Shown piece by piece: positions 26,420 through 35,492 of a stretch of 62,725 nt of DNA. Position numbers and translations under genes: made by a program. The notes beneath the pieces are model-generated. The model made no database searches, was not told where the DNA came from, and saw only the letters and a list, made by a program, of their open reading frames with translations. Source of the DNA: Dyadobacter sp. CY323 (GTDB lineage Bacteria; Bacteroidota; Bacteroidia; Cytophagales; Spirosomataceae); the NCBI RefSeq assembly GCF_021390245.1, contig NZ_JAJUXH010000031.1, forward strand, positions 1 to 62,725, read 5' to 3'. Numbering within the stretch: position 1 is the stretch's first letter; each line of letters opens with the position of its first letter.

Positions 26420-26773
26420 ATGATTGAATTTGGTTGGGATCAGAATAATATTAAACACGTTTGTGAGGATTATCCTGAGCGACGAAATACGGTATCCGAC
26501 GTGGAAAGTGTTTTTTTATGATCCAGATTTCATGGTTATCCGGAAACTACAGAGTGGTGATGAATTAAGGTTTTACGCCGCTGGCAGGAACAGCTCGGGA
26601 TTTCTTAAAGTTGTGGTTATATTACAAATAATAACAAGCTACGGCCAATCAGTTGCTGGCCAGCAAATTCTCAAACAAAAAGAACATACTATGAAACTTC
26701 GAAAACTAAGACCATTGCTGTTATGATCAATCAGCATACAAAAAAGAAAAGAGGGAAATTGAAAAAGAATTAA
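26420..26773 (+). pseudogene. Decayed BrnT-type toxin gene with two frameshifts
   Basis: Three frames in succession give a BrnT-like (DUF497) protein. They are MIEFGWDQNNIKHVCEDYPE ending VSDVESVFL, then DPDFMVIRKLQSGDELRFYA AGRNSSGFLKVVVI, then NKLRPISCWPANSQTKRTYYE and a lysine-rich tail to TAA 26771-26773. BrnT is a ribonuclease toxin of the BrnTA pair. The first break is at a run of seven Ts before TGA 26519-26521, the second at an A/T-rich stretch near 26625. A downstream frame (KREIEKELNESKGPFYTL, 26735-26845) has no start codon and might be remains of the antitoxin. Confidence 0.7.
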
Positions 26774-26827
26774 ATGAAAGTAAAGGACCATTCTACACAC
26801 TTCCGCAAACCATCGAAATGAGCCGCA

Positions 26828-27388
26828 ATGAAAATCTACACAAAGACCGGCGATAAAGGCACGACGTCGCTCATCGGCGGTACCCGCCTCAGCAAGGCAC
26901 ACGTGAGAATCGAAGCCTACGGAACTGTCGATGAATTGAATAGTTACATTGGAATGCTCCGCGACCAGCCTGTCAATGAAAATCGCAGGGATCAGTTGAA
27001 AGAAATACAGGATCGCCTCTTCACAATTGGTTCGCATCTAGCCTCAGAACCCGAACAAACGAAACGCATACTTCCCGACCTGGAAGAAAAGGACATTATC
27101 TCTTTGGAAACCGAAATGGACCGGATTGATGCCAAAATCCCCCCTTTGCGCGCATTTATTTTGCCCGGCGGACATCAATCCGTATCATTTGGTCACCTGG
27201 CCAGGACCGTATGCCGCCGCGCCGAGCGCGCCGTGATCCATTTACAGCAAGGCGAAGAGGTGGAAGCCATCGTGATCCGCTACCTCAACCGGCTTTCGGA
27301 CTATCTCTTTATGCTTTGTCGCGCAATGACTTACGAGTTGCAGGCAGAAGAAGTGATGTGGGTGCCAAGGGTTTCTCCAAAAAAATAA
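26828..27388 (+). CDS. PduO-type cob(I)alamin adenosyltransferase
   Basis: A 186-aa enzyme that attaches the adenosyl group of ATP to cob(I)alamin. The N-terminal ATP-binding motif TKTGDKGTTSLIGG (residues 5-18), the YGTVDELNSYIG motif and the helix with CRRAERAVI and RYLNRLSDYLFMLCR are all typical. It forms trimers with active sites between subunits. No B12-dependent enzyme is next to it. Confidence 0.95.
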   Translation: MKIYTKTGDKGTTSLIGGTRLSKAHVRIEAYGTVDELNSYIGMLRDQPVNENRRDQLKEIQDRLFTIGSHLASEPEQTKRILPDLEEKDIISLETEMDRIDAKIPPLRAFILPGGHQSVSFGHLARTVCRRAERAVIHLQQGEEVEAIVIRYLNRLSDYLFMLCRAMTYELQAEEVMWVPRVSPKK

Positions 27389-27501
27389 TTGTTATACTAA
27401 ATATCGATTATTTACAGATTAAATTTTTTAAATTGCATGACTCGAGAAAATCGGAACAATACCCTTTTTAAGCGCTTTTGAAAAATTAAAATTCTGGCAT
27501 T

Positions 27502-28569
27502 ATGACAGCCGAGACAGTGCAAATTGAAGTTCAGCAAACCAGCAAATCGCGTTTGCAAGAGGTTGATTTTAACAACCTTGTATTTGGACGGAACATCTCC
27601 GACCATATGTTTATCGCCGAGTACCGCGACGGTCAATGGCAGGATCCCCGCATCGTTCCTTATGGCGACCTCGCGTTAAGTCCGGCAACCGCTGCGTTGC
27701 ATTACGGTCAGGCGATTTTTGAGGGTATGAAAGCCTATAAAAATGACGAAGGCGAAGTACTTCTTTTCCGCGCGATTGATAACTGGAAAAGGCTAAACAA
27801 GTCTGCTGAACGTCTTTGCATGCCGACTATCCCGGAAGAAATTTTCATGAACGGACTTACTGAATTGCTGCGTTTGGATGCAGGTTGGGTCCCTTCCCAG
27901 CCAGGATGTTCGCTGTACATTCGTCCATATATGTTCGCTACTGATCCGTATATTGGTGTCAAACCATCTGATTCATATTACTTTATCATATTCACAAGTC
28001 CGGTGGGCACCTACTATGCGAAACCTCCGCGCGTGAAAGTTGAAACGCATTTCATCCGCGCAGCCGAAGGTGGTGTTGGAGCAACGAAGTGTGCTGGTAA
28101 CTATGCCGGCTCACTTTATCCGGCTAAACTCGCTCAGGAAGAAGGTTACGATCAGCTGATCTGGACCGACGCCCGCGAACATGCATATATTGAAGAATCG
28201 GGAACGATGAATATTATGTTTATCCTGGATGGAAAACTGGTAACTCCATATGTTTCCGAAACCACCCTCGACGGTATCACCCGCAAAAGTATCGTCGCCA
28301 TTGCACAGCATTGGGGAATTCCAGTTGAAGAACGAAGGGTAAGTGTGAAGGAAATCGTTGACGGATTGAAAGATGGCTCTCTGGAAGCGGCATTCGGTGC
28401 AGGTACTGCCGTGGTTATCTCTCCGTTTGCAACCATTGCCTACGAAGGTGTGGATTACGCACTTCCGGAAATCAAAGAAGATTCATTTGTAAACAAAGTA
28501 AAAACGTATCTGACTGACTTGCGCACCGGTAAACAAGAAGATGTTTTCGGCTGGATGTTAAAAGTGTAG
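27502..28569 (+). CDS. ilvE: Branched-chain amino-acid aminotransferase
   Basis: A 355-aa fold-type IV PLP enzyme that interconverts branched-chain amino acids and their 2-oxo acids. It carries ALHYGQAIFEGMKAYKNDEG near the N-terminus, the PLP-lysine segment GATKCAGNYAGSLYPAKLAQ, ARE-AYIEESGTMNIMFI and TLDGITRKSI. The type II (Bat) layout and length fit well. A strong terminator follows at 28592-28645. Confidence 0.96.
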   Translation: MTAETVQIEVQQTSKSRLQEVDFNNLVFGRNISDHMFIAEYRDGQWQDPRIVPYGDLALSPATAALHYGQAIFEGMKAYKNDEGEVLLFRAIDNWKRLNKSAERLCMPTIPEEIFMNGLTELLRLDAGWVPSQPGCSLYIRPYMFATDPYIGVKPSDSYYFIIFTSPVGTYYAKPPRVKVETHFIRAAEGGVGATKCAGNYAGSLYPAKLAQEEGYDQLIWTDAREHAYIEESGTMNIMFILDGKLVTPYVSETTLDGITRKSIVAIAQHWGIPVEERRVSVKEIVDGLKDGSLEAAFGAGTAVVISPFATIAYEGVDYALPEIKEDSFVNKVKTYLTDLRTGKQEDVFGWMLKV

Positions 28570-28591
28570 TTTCAGGAATTCAGCAAATATA

Positions 28592-28645
28592 GAAAGCTTA
28601 TATTGAGAAGTTTAGAAACTTCAAAATATAAGCTTTCCCTTTTTT
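28592..28645 (+). terminator. Terminator of ilvE
   Basis: GAAAGCTTATATT and AATATAAGCTTTC are perfect outer arms and GAAGTTT/AAACTTC pair inside them. CCC and a run of six Ts follow. It starts 22 bases after the stop. Confidence 0.85.
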
Positions 28646-28780
28646 ACAAAGTCTGCGGGTGTTAATATACCCGTTTGTCTTTTTATAAACCTGCTGAAAG
28701 ACGAACCCTGACATGGGGCATCTTTTTATTTTTTATTCTAATTTTGAAATTCACGCGACTTCTACCAATATCGTTTCAAT

Positions 28781-29296
28781 ATGATACCATCATTTACCGC
28801 AGCAGCCGATAAGGATGTTGTTTTTGAAAAAGTCCAGCAGTTTATCAATGAGCAAGGATTTACAGTAGTCAGTAAGGACCATTCACGGCCGTGGGGTGGT
28901 TTTTTTGTGTTGGAAGAAAGTGAAGCACCAAAATTCATCTCGACATTTTTCCCTCATCTTTCGCTGGAAGATTTCGCCGGGTATGAAAAACTCAGTCCGA
29001 AAATACTGGTTGTGGCACCCAATAAACGCCTTTCCTGGCAGTATCACCACAGACGTGCCGAGATATGGAAAGTAATTGGCGGCAACGCAGGGATCGTGAT
29101 CAGCGATACCGATGAAGAAACCGAACTTCAGCAATTGCCAATCGGAACAGTAATTGACCTGAAAAAAGGAGAGCGCCACCGTTTGGTCGGCGTTGACGAA
29201 TGGGGTATTGTAGCTGAAATCTGGCAGCACACCGACCCGGCAAATCCTTCCGACGAAGACGATATCGTTCGTGTTCAGGATGATTTTGGAAGGTGA
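28781..29296 (+). CDS. Cupin-fold protein related to type II mannose-6-phosphate isomerase domains
   Basis: A 171-aa protein with RPWGGFFVLEE and a cupin core: KRLSWQYHHRRAEIWKVIGG (two histidines and a glutamate as metal ligands), LKKGERHRLVG and VAEIWQHTDP. The spacing resembles the C-terminal cupin of mannose-1-phosphate guanylyltransferase/isomerase proteins, but no nucleotidyltransferase domain is attached. It is followed after 40 bases by the DUF72 gene. A TAATTTTG -7 box is at 28739-28746. Confidence 0.8.
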   Translation: MIPSFTAAADKDVVFEKVQQFINEQGFTVVSKDHSRPWGGFFVLEESEAPKFISTFFPHLSLEDFAGYEKLSPKILVVAPNKRLSWQYHHRRAEIWKVIGGNAGIVISDTDEETELQQLPIGTVIDLKKGERHRLVGVDEWGIVAEIWQHTDPANPSDEDDIVRVQDDFGR

Positions 29297-29336
29297 TGAA
29301 TTTAAAACAGATTGGTCCATTAAAATCTAGTCAAAT

Positions 29337-30230
29337 ATGAAATTCGGTAAAGTTGATAATCCTGACGATGTTGATTTTAAATTGCCGGACGATCCCGCTT
29401 TCAACAAGGAGTTGCTGGCGGCGGCTGGGAACAATGGAAAACCGAACATTTATATTGGATGTGCCAAATGGAACAAAGCCGATTTGAAAACCTTTTACCC
29501 AAAAGGTACAAAAGACGAACTTGCTTATTACGCGACCCAATTCAACAGCATTGAACTGAATGCCACTTTTTATAATAATTTCCCGATAGAAACCATCGAA
29601 TCGTGGTACAATAAAACGCCGCCGGGATTCCGGTTTTTTCCAAAAGTGCATCAGGGAATAAGTCATTGGAAACGGCTCAAAGATGCCAAAGAACCGATGG
29701 AGCTTTACCTGGACGGGATCGCGCATTTGCAGGAAAAACTCGGCATGATATTCCTGCAAATGCCCGATAATTTCGGTCCGAAAAACTGGGAATCACTGAA
29801 AAATTTCCTGGAAGAATGGCCTTCCGGCTTTCCGTTGGCATTGGAACTACGCCATACACAATGGTATGATGGGTCATTTAATACCGAAGAAATGTATGAA
29901 GTGATGCAAAGAAAAAACATCAGCCACATTATTACGGATTCAGCTGGCCGTCGTGATTTGCTTCATATGCGACTTACTACTCCCACTGCTTTTATCCGTT
30001 ACAACGGCGCTAATGTGGATTCCGACTACACCCGACTTGATGATTGGTTCGAAAGGCTGGAACAATGGGTGGAACAAGGCATTGAGAACATTTACTTTTT
30101 TGTTCACCAGAATCATGAAGAAGCTTCTCCCCTGTTGTCCGGTTATCTGATCCGGAAATTCAATGAAAAACTGGGAACGGATCTTAAAGTACCACTGAAC
30201 CCTCTTGCACCTCAGCCAAAATTATTTTAG
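29337..30230 (+). CDS. DUF72-family TIM-barrel-like protein
   Basis: A 297-aa protein. Family features: YIGCAKWNKADLKTFYPKG, YYATQFNSIELNATFYNNFP, WYNKTPPGFRFFPKVHQGIS, LGMIFLQMPDNF, LALELRHTQWYD and a final YFFVHQNHEEASP. DUF72 proteins have a TIM-barrel related to sugar isomerases and no settled activity. It is probably in one unit with the cupin gene. Confidence 0.92.
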   Translation: MKFGKVDNPDDVDFKLPDDPAFNKELLAAAGNNGKPNIYIGCAKWNKADLKTFYPKGTKDELAYYATQFNSIELNATFYNNFPIETIESWYNKTPPGFRFFPKVHQGISHWKRLKDAKEPMELYLDGIAHLQEKLGMIFLQMPDNFGPKNWESLKNFLEEWPSGFPLALELRHTQWYDGSFNTEEMYEVMQRKNISHIITDSAGRRDLLHMRLTTPTAFIRYNGANVDSDYTRLDDWFERLEQWVEQGIENIYFFVHQNHEEASPLLSGYLIRKFNEKLGTDLKVPLNPLAPQPKLF

Positions 30231-30251
30231 GTGTAACTGTTTTGTTACCAA

Positions 30252-31202
30252 TCAGTTAAGATTAATAGAAACTCCTTGTTCGGGATAAATGAGGTTGATA
30301 CCTAATGGATTTTCTCCATTAAGCTGAGACTTAATTGTTTGTTCGTTGTTGCCCGTAGGTTTAATATGCGTTACGATCACATTCAGGTTTTTCAGCTGAC
30401 CCTTTCCGGCCAGATTTTCCAGTTTACCCAGTTCTTTCATGAACCAGGCCGGTGTTAAATGACCGTATAATTGCCTGTCCGGCTGGGAATTAGGATAGGA
30501 TACTTCCAGAAAAACACCTTTCAATTTTTTATCCCGGACCAGTGGCGTAACTGCTCTCCAAACGTTTTCCAGGTTAGTACCTTTTTCCACTTCATCGGGG
30601 CCGGTATCTCCAAAATAGAGCAGATAACTTTCTCCGCTTTTAATCAAAAAAGCCGCACTTTCATATGGGTTGGAGTGGCTGAGCCTGAATGCCTGCACCG
30701 ACATTCCCGTATGGTCAATCGGTTGGCTCTGATTTTCAACCAATACATTATACTTATATTTTTTCAATGCCGGCGCTGCACCTTCATTTCCGAGATTCGG
30801 CCAGCTTTGCCAATTGAAATAATGCGTTTTAATGGTCTCAATGCAATGCTCAAAACCGTAGACATTCTTTGTGCTATCATCTACCGAATTGATGATCATA
30901 CCCGACAAATGATCCAGATGCGGATGACTGATGAAATACGCTTTAATGTATTTTCTCAAAACTTCATCCTGCGGGACTGAAAATGCCTTCTGAGAAATCG
31001 CTATGGCAATCCCATGACTTACTGTGCCTGCGTCCAGACAAACATAGTTGTTTGAACCATTTGGGGCGACCATGTAGGCCGATAAATTCCCATCATCACC
31101 CCCGCCTTTTACTCCGAGCGGAACAACTCTGAATCCATTTTGACCAAAACTAAAACTGTTAAAAACGAGTATAATGACTGCAAGGCAAAAAGAGATTCGC
31201 AT
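30252..31202 (-). CDS. Secreted class II 3',5'-cyclic-nucleotide phosphodiesterase
   Basis: A 316-aa protein with a signal peptide ending near residue 21 (FNSFSFGQ). The metallo-beta-lactamase-like motif HPHLDHLSG, typical of class II cyclic-AMP phosphodiesterases, is at about residue 90, and further ligands are probably in FRLSHSNPYESA, YFGDTGPDEV and VTHIKPTG. It would hydrolyse cyclic AMP/GMP in the periplasm or outside. Convergent with the DUF72 gene and standing alone. Confidence 0.88.
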   Translation of the reverse strand: MRISFCLAVIILVFNSFSFGQNGFRVVPLGVKGGGDDGNLSAYMVAPNGSNNYVCLDAGTVSHGIAIAISQKAFSVPQDEVLRKYIKAYFISHPHLDHLSGMIINSVDDSTKNVYGFEHCIETIKTHYFNWQSWPNLGNEGAAPALKKYKYNVLVENQSQPIDHTGMSVQAFRLSHSNPYESAAFLIKSGESYLLYFGDTGPDEVEKGTNLENVWRAVTPLVRDKKLKGVFLEVSYPNSQPDRQLYGHLTPAWFMKELGKLENLAGKGQLKNLNVIVTHIKPTGNNEQTIKSQLNGENPLGINLIYPEQGVSINLN

Positions 31203-31341
31203 GATTTTTTATTAAACAGGATTTCTGCGCCGGACGCTTCCGATTAAAGGTAGGAAATTGTTTTAATTTGCCGGAAGAAACAAAAATAGTCCGTCCTGGG
31301 CATGCCTACACTTATCAGCGAGCTTCGGACAACAATCAAAT

Positions 31342-31785
31342 ATGATCACCATCATCCGTACTAACAGCGATAATCCGGATTTTCAAAAGCTAACCAGCAA
31401 GCTGGATATCGAACTTTGCCGCATTTATAATACCCAGCCAGAAGATTATGAAGAGTATAACCGGATCACGGATCTTAAAACAGTCATCCTGGCGTACTTT
31501 AATGATGAACTAGTGGGTTGTGGATGCTTTAAACAGTTTAATGGAACCACGATCGAACTAAAAAGAATGTATGTCGACCCGGCTTTCAGAGGGAAAGGCG
31601 CTGCATCCGCGATGGTAAGAGAATTGGAAAAATGGGGCATTGAGCTGGGAAACAGCATTGCCGTTTTGGAAACTGGTACTGGTCAGCCCGAAGCGATTTC
31701 GATGTACCATAGACTCGGTTATTCAGACACGGAAAACTACCTGGGGGAAACGGGACACAGTATTTGCATGAAAAAAGTGCTTTGA
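31342..31785 (+). CDS. GNAT-family N-acetyltransferase
   Basis: A 147-aa single-domain acetyltransferase. The acetyl-CoA-binding turn is VDPAFRGKGAASAMVRELE (R-x-x-G-x-G/A type), followed by LETGTGQPEAISMYHRLGY. The substrate is unknown. The VOC gene follows 26 bases later on the same strand. Confidence 0.9.
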   Translation: MITIIRTNSDNPDFQKLTSKLDIELCRIYNTQPEDYEEYNRITDLKTVILAYFNDELVGCGCFKQFNGTTIELKRMYVDPAFRGKGAASAMVRELEKWGIELGNSIAVLETGTGQPEAISMYHRLGYSDTENYLGETGHSICMKKVL

Positions 31786-31811
31786 CAATAGATTAACTTA
31801 ACCATACCAAC

Positions 31812-32180
31812 ATGAAATCTTCCGGACTGAGAACCACAATTTACAAGGTAGCCGACATGGATGCGGCCAAAGATTGGTACACAAAAGCATTTGAAACTGC
31901 TCCGTATTTTGATGAACCGTTCTACATTGGGTTCAACATTTCAGGCTATGAACTTGGCTTGCAGCCGGAGGAAATTGACTCTGATGCAAAAACGGCCAAT
32001 GTAACCACTTACTGGGCAACAGAAAATATCGATCCGGATTATCAGGATCTGATTGAGCTGGGGGCGACTGCGCATGAACCGCCCGAAAATGTAGGAGGTG
32101 ACATTGTAGTAGCATCCGTAAAAGATCCCTGGGGAAATGTGGTCGGGCTCATTTACAATCCTGAGTTTACGCTGAGTTGA
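31812..32180 (+). CDS. VOC-superfamily (glyoxalase-like) protein
   Basis: A 122-aa protein with one vicinal-oxygen-chelate domain (VADMDAAKDWYTKAFETAPYF, EPFYIGFNISGYELGLQ, VKDPWGNVVGLIYNPEF). Members include glyoxalases, dioxygenases and resistance proteins, so the reaction cannot be named. Probably co-transcribed with the GNAT gene. Confidence 0.88.
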   Translation: MKSSGLRTTIYKVADMDAAKDWYTKAFETAPYFDEPFYIGFNISGYELGLQPEEIDSDAKTANVTTYWATENIDPDYQDLIELGATAHEPPENVGGDIVVASVKDPWGNVVGLIYNPEFTLS

Positions 32181-32183
32181 AAA

Positions 32184-32567
32184 CTAAATATGCTGTAAGA
32201 TAAAGTCAGCAGGTATATCGAGCTTGGTATGGACCGCTTTTATAAAGGGAATATCGGGCCTCTGTTTTCCATTTAAAATCAGTGAAAGCTTTGCATCACT
32301 GACGCCCAGCGTTCTGGCAAGCTCATTTTGCTTTAACCTCAGTTCATACATGCGCAGCTCGATCATGCCCTGAAATGTCCGCGGAGGTTCGATGTAGTAA
32401 TGTTCTTTTTCGTAGGCCTGGGCAGCGAGAGCCATTCTTCTCAGCTCCTTAGCTTCTGTATCCGATATATTGGCCTCACCTTTATTCATGATATCCAATA
32501 TATTTTCCATAATGAGCTCATACTGTTGCTCACTCGTGATTTTTTCGAATTCCATACTCAGCTCCAT
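32184..32567 (-). CDS. higA: HigA-type antitoxin (XRE helix-turn-helix)
   Basis: A 127-aa antitoxin when started at the ATG at 32567, one base after the toxin stop (an ATG at 32600 would overlap the toxin). The N-terminal helical part binds the toxin (ITSEQQYELIMENILDIMNK, EAKELRRMALAAQAYEKEHY). The C-terminal XRE domain reads LRLKQNELARTLGVSDAKLS, LILNGKQRPD. It neutralises HigB and represses the operon. Confidence 0.9.
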   Translation of the reverse strand: MELSMEFEKITSEQQYELIMENILDIMNKGEANISDTEAKELRRMALAAQAYEKEHYYIEPPRTFQGMIELRMYELRLKQNELARTLGVSDAKLSLILNGKQRPDIPFIKAVHTKLDIPADFILQHI

Positions 32568-32568
32568 A

Positions 32569-32877
32569 TTATTTCCTTTTAAAAAGTATTGTTGAGGCAT
32601 TTATATTGTCATATTCAGCATGGGTTCCAATAAAAAGGATATACATTGTTCTCACATTGAAGTTGATTAACGCGACTATTCTGTATTGATTTCCTTTTAC
32701 ATTGAAAACATATCTGTCATTTCCTACCGAATCAACAGAGTTGAAATCACGCTTGACATCATGGAAATGTGACCAATTTGCCTTTTCAACAATATCATAC
32801 CAAACGTCCAGTGCCTCGAGGGATGCGTGATGCTTTTTCGCAAATTCCCGTATCATCCGGTAACTGATAACAACCAT
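32569..32877 (-). CDS. higB: HigB-type mRNA interferase toxin
   Basis: A 102-aa toxin of the HigB/RelE type. Characteristic stretches are MIREFAKKHHASLEALDVWY, WSHFHDVKRDFNSVDSVGND, RYVFNVKGNQYRIVALINF and MYILFIGTHAEYD. It cleaves mRNA on the ribosome. Toxin-first order with the antitoxin directly downstream is the normal HigBA arrangement. Confidence 0.92.
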   Translation of the reverse strand: MVVISYRMIREFAKKHHASLEALDVWYDIVEKANWSHFHDVKRDFNSVDSVGNDRYVFNVKGNQYRIVALINFNVRTMYILFIGTHAEYDNINASTILFKRK

Positions 32878-32957
32878 AGAGAGATAAGTGTGTGCTTTTA
32901 ATAAAAATAGTTAAATTTTAGACTACAAAAAATTATTTTAGAAAATCTAAATAAAAG

Positions 32958-34073
32958 ATGACTACCTCTGACGCCGGGCCCTTCTATCAAAAACTCTCAT
33001 TATCCCTTTTGGCGATTGGCTTGATCATGCTGGCCATATACCTTGGCCAGGATATTCTTGTCCCATTGGCACTTGCGGGGCTGACTGCAGTCTTACTGAG
33101 GCCGGTAGAGCAATGGCTGATCAAAATGGGCCTTCCCAAAATCCTGGCGATTAGCGTTGCCGTGACACTCGCAGTGGTACTCGTTTCGGCCGTGGCAGTT
33201 CTCATCTCCATGCAACTAGCCGATTTTTCAGACGAATGGCCGCGGCTGAAACGCAACATTGATGAATTTTACAGAGATGCCCGCCGGTGGATTCGTCGCG
33301 AATATAGCCTTACCTATCGCCAGCAGGCAGAATATCTCAAGAATGCGCAGACTAAAACACTCGAAAATTTTCAGGGGACGGAAACGCTCGGAATTGTTAC
33401 CGGACCGTTGAGTACCATCATTTTGATCCCGATCTACGCGTTTCTGTTGCTGTATTATCGCACCATGCTCCTGCATTTCATGGTGGTACTTTTTGCGGAA
33501 AAGCACAAAGAAAAAGTGCTCGAAGGATTAGGTCAGATTAAAGCAATTATTCAAAGTTACATGGTGGGATTGCTGCTCGAAACAGTGGCGGTCGCCGTTT
33601 TAAATGCAGCCGGTCTTCTCATTTTAAATGTGCAATATGCGGTATTGCTATCCATTATGGCGGCTATTTTAAACCTCGTCCCATACATCGGCGGCTTGGT
33701 TGCAACTGCGCTGGCAGTGATGGTTACCTTCATCAGCCACCCTGAAGTTGATACGATACTGGGCGTTGTTGGTGTCTTTATCGCCGTTCAGTTTATTGAT
33801 AATAACTTTCTCGTGCCGGTTGTCGTTGGATCAAAAGTCAAGATTAATGCACTGGTTTCCATTGTAGGGGTATTAATTGGCGGCGCACTGGCAGGTTTAT
33901 CCGGCATGTTCCTCTCCATTCCCGCCATCGCCATGATGAAGGTAGTTTTCGATCGTGTCGACGGATTGAAACCCTGGGGAATTTTATTAGGTGACCAAAC
34001 GCCTGAACAAGCGAACAATACGCTTTTCAGGCTGGTCAAGAGAAAAAAGCGGGCTGAAAAAAGTGAAATGTGA
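32958..34073 (+). CDS. AI-2E (PerM/YdiK) family transporter
   Basis: A 371-aa membrane protein with about eight helices. Typical features are GQDILVPLALAGLTAVLLRP near residue 30, an amphipathic cytosolic section (about 90-150), and the paired helices LLLETVAVAVLNAAGLLILN, LNLVPYIGGLVATALAVMV and FIDNNFLVPVVVGSKVKINA. Members export small molecules or act as sodium/proton antiporters, and the substrate here is unknown. The stop lies inside the first heptad repeats of the array at 34063. Confidence 0.9.
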   Translation: MTTSDAGPFYQKLSLSLLAIGLIMLAIYLGQDILVPLALAGLTAVLLRPVEQWLIKMGLPKILAISVAVTLAVVLVSAVAVLISMQLADFSDEWPRLKRNIDEFYRDARRWIRREYSLTYRQQAEYLKNAQTKTLENFQGTETLGIVTGPLSTIILIPIYAFLLLYYRTMLLHFMVVLFAEKHKEKVLEGLGQIKAIIQSYMVGLLLETVAVAVLNAAGLLILNVQYAVLLSIMAAILNLVPYIGGLVATALAVMVTFISHPEVDTILGVVGVFIAVQFIDNNFLVPVVVGSKVKINALVSIVGVLIGGALAGLSGMFLSIPAIAMMKVVFDRVDGLKPWGILLGDQTPEQANNTLFRLVKRKKRAEKSEM

Positions 34074-34174
34074 AATGTGAGATGTGAGATGATTTCACTT
34101 TTCACATTTCACATTTCACATTTCACATTTCACACTTCACACTTCACACTTCACACTTCACACTTCACATTCAC
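34063..34174. repeat. Heptanucleotide repeat array with a reversed block, between convergent genes
   Basis: Four heptads (GTGAAAT twice, GTGAGAT twice; 34063-34090) are followed by eleven heptads on the opposite sense (ATTTCAC, TTTTCAC, ATTTCAC four times, ACTTCAC five times; 34092-34168) and a partial ATTCAC. The two blocks can fold into a long hairpin. The array begins within the last codons of the AI-2E gene and ends 15 bases before the end of the ABC1 kinase gene. Confidence 0.9.
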
Positions 34175-34188
34175 TTTTCCCACCCTTC

Positions 34189-35490
34189 TCAACTCACAAA
34201 CTGTTTCGTATCCACTACTGCTTTCAGATCATGGAGCAAACTAAACAGTCCGAAAAAAGTACGGTTAATGTAAATGAAATGCTTCGAGCCACGATTTACA
34301 TTCATTTTCCGCAACTCTTTGTCGTTCGCATATTTTTCGCCCAATGCAGCCAGTTTCATGAAGAAATCCTCATCAGAAAAATCAAATGTTTCGGACTGAA
34401 ACGGCTGGGTCAGCAACGCCAAAATCTCACGAAAAAGATTGGTGAAATAAACCGTTTCTGCATTTGTATCTTTCTCAGTAAGAATTTCCAGCTCAACTAA
34501 TTTCTCATGAAATATGACTGGATTATTCAGTTTTGCTGGTTCTACCAATTCAAAATACGGATTGTAAAATGATTCGGGAATCTCTTTAATGCACCCAAAA
34601 TCGATTGCGATCAGATTATCCTGGTCGTCGATCAGGAAGTTTCCCGGATGTGGGTCCGCATGAACTTTGCGAAGCTGATGAACCTGGAACATGTAAAAAT
34701 CCCAAAGTGCCTGCCCGATCTTATTTGAAATATGCTGATCTGGATTCGACTTTACAAATTCCGATAAATGCTTCCCGGTCATCCAATCCATTGTAATCAC
34801 GCGCTCGCTGGAATATTCGGGATAATATTCAGGGAATTTCAGATTCGGAATGTGCGCACAAGCCTCGGCAATTTCACTGCTTTGTGCAATTTCAAGATTG
34901 TAATCCGTTTCCTCCGTCAGCTTCGTTTCAACTTCCTTGAAATACTTATCCGAATCTTTCGCCTGAATGTTGAACATCTTGATCGCAATGGGCTTCACCA
35001 TCGCCAGATCCGAGGAAATGCTTTCTGCTACGCCCGGATATTGAATTTTTACCGCAAGTTCTTTCCCATTCAACGTAGCTTTATGAACCTGCCCGATACT
35101 CGCTGCATTGATCGCATTCGCATTAAACGTGTCAAACAAATCATAGGGAGATTTGCCAAAATACTTTTTGAAAGTCTTTACAACCAAAGGTGCGGAAAGC
35201 GGCGGTACTGAAAATTGCGACAGCGAAAACTTTTCGACATACTGCTGGGGAAGGAAATTCTTCTCCATACTCAGCATTTGAGCCACTTTCAATGCGCTGC
35301 CTTTCAGGTTTTTAAGCCCATCATAAATATCCTCGGCATTATTCGTATTCAGATTATCGCGCGCAGATTCCGGATTGGTTATTTTCTCACCATAATACTT
35401 CAGATAGTTTCCGCCGATTTTCACGCCGGTCGAAATTAACTTGGTTGCACGCTGAATTTTTGAAGTAGGTATGCTATCAATTGTCTCCAT
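34189..35490 (-). CDS. ABC1/UbiB-family atypical kinase
   Basis: A 433-aa protein with LKGSALKVAQMLSME (KxGQ-like motif), ASIGQVHKATLNGKELAVKI (ala-rich loop in place of the usual P-loop, and catalytic lysine), ADPHPGNFLIDDQDN (catalytic loop) and LIAIDFGCIKEIP (metal-binding DFG). UbiB-type kinases support isoprenoid-quinone and lipid metabolism. It starts two bases after the end of the TetR-type gene, so the two form an operon. Confidence 0.92.
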   Translation of the reverse strand: METIDSIPTSKIQRATKLISTGVKIGGNYLKYYGEKITNPESARDNLNTNNAEDIYDGLKNLKGSALKVAQMLSMEKNFLPQQYVEKFSLSQFSVPPLSAPLVVKTFKKYFGKSPYDLFDTFNANAINAASIGQVHKATLNGKELAVKIQYPGVAESISSDLAMVKPIAIKMFNIQAKDSDKYFKEVETKLTEETDYNLEIAQSSEIAEACAHIPNLKFPEYYPEYSSERVITMDWMTGKHLSEFVKSNPDQHISNKIGQALWDFYMFQVHQLRKVHADPHPGNFLIDDQDNLIAIDFGCIKEIPESFYNPYFELVEPAKLNNPVIFHEKLVELEILTEKDTNAETVYFTNLFREILALLTQPFQSETFDFSDEDFFMKLAALGEKYANDKELRKMNVNRGSKHFIYINRTFFGLFSLLHDLKAVVDTKQFVS

Positions 35491-35492
35491 TC

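Noticed and set aside
34063..34174. CRISPR-like or promoter repeat
   Set aside because: It is a simple seven-base tandem repeat between convergent genes, so neither description fits.
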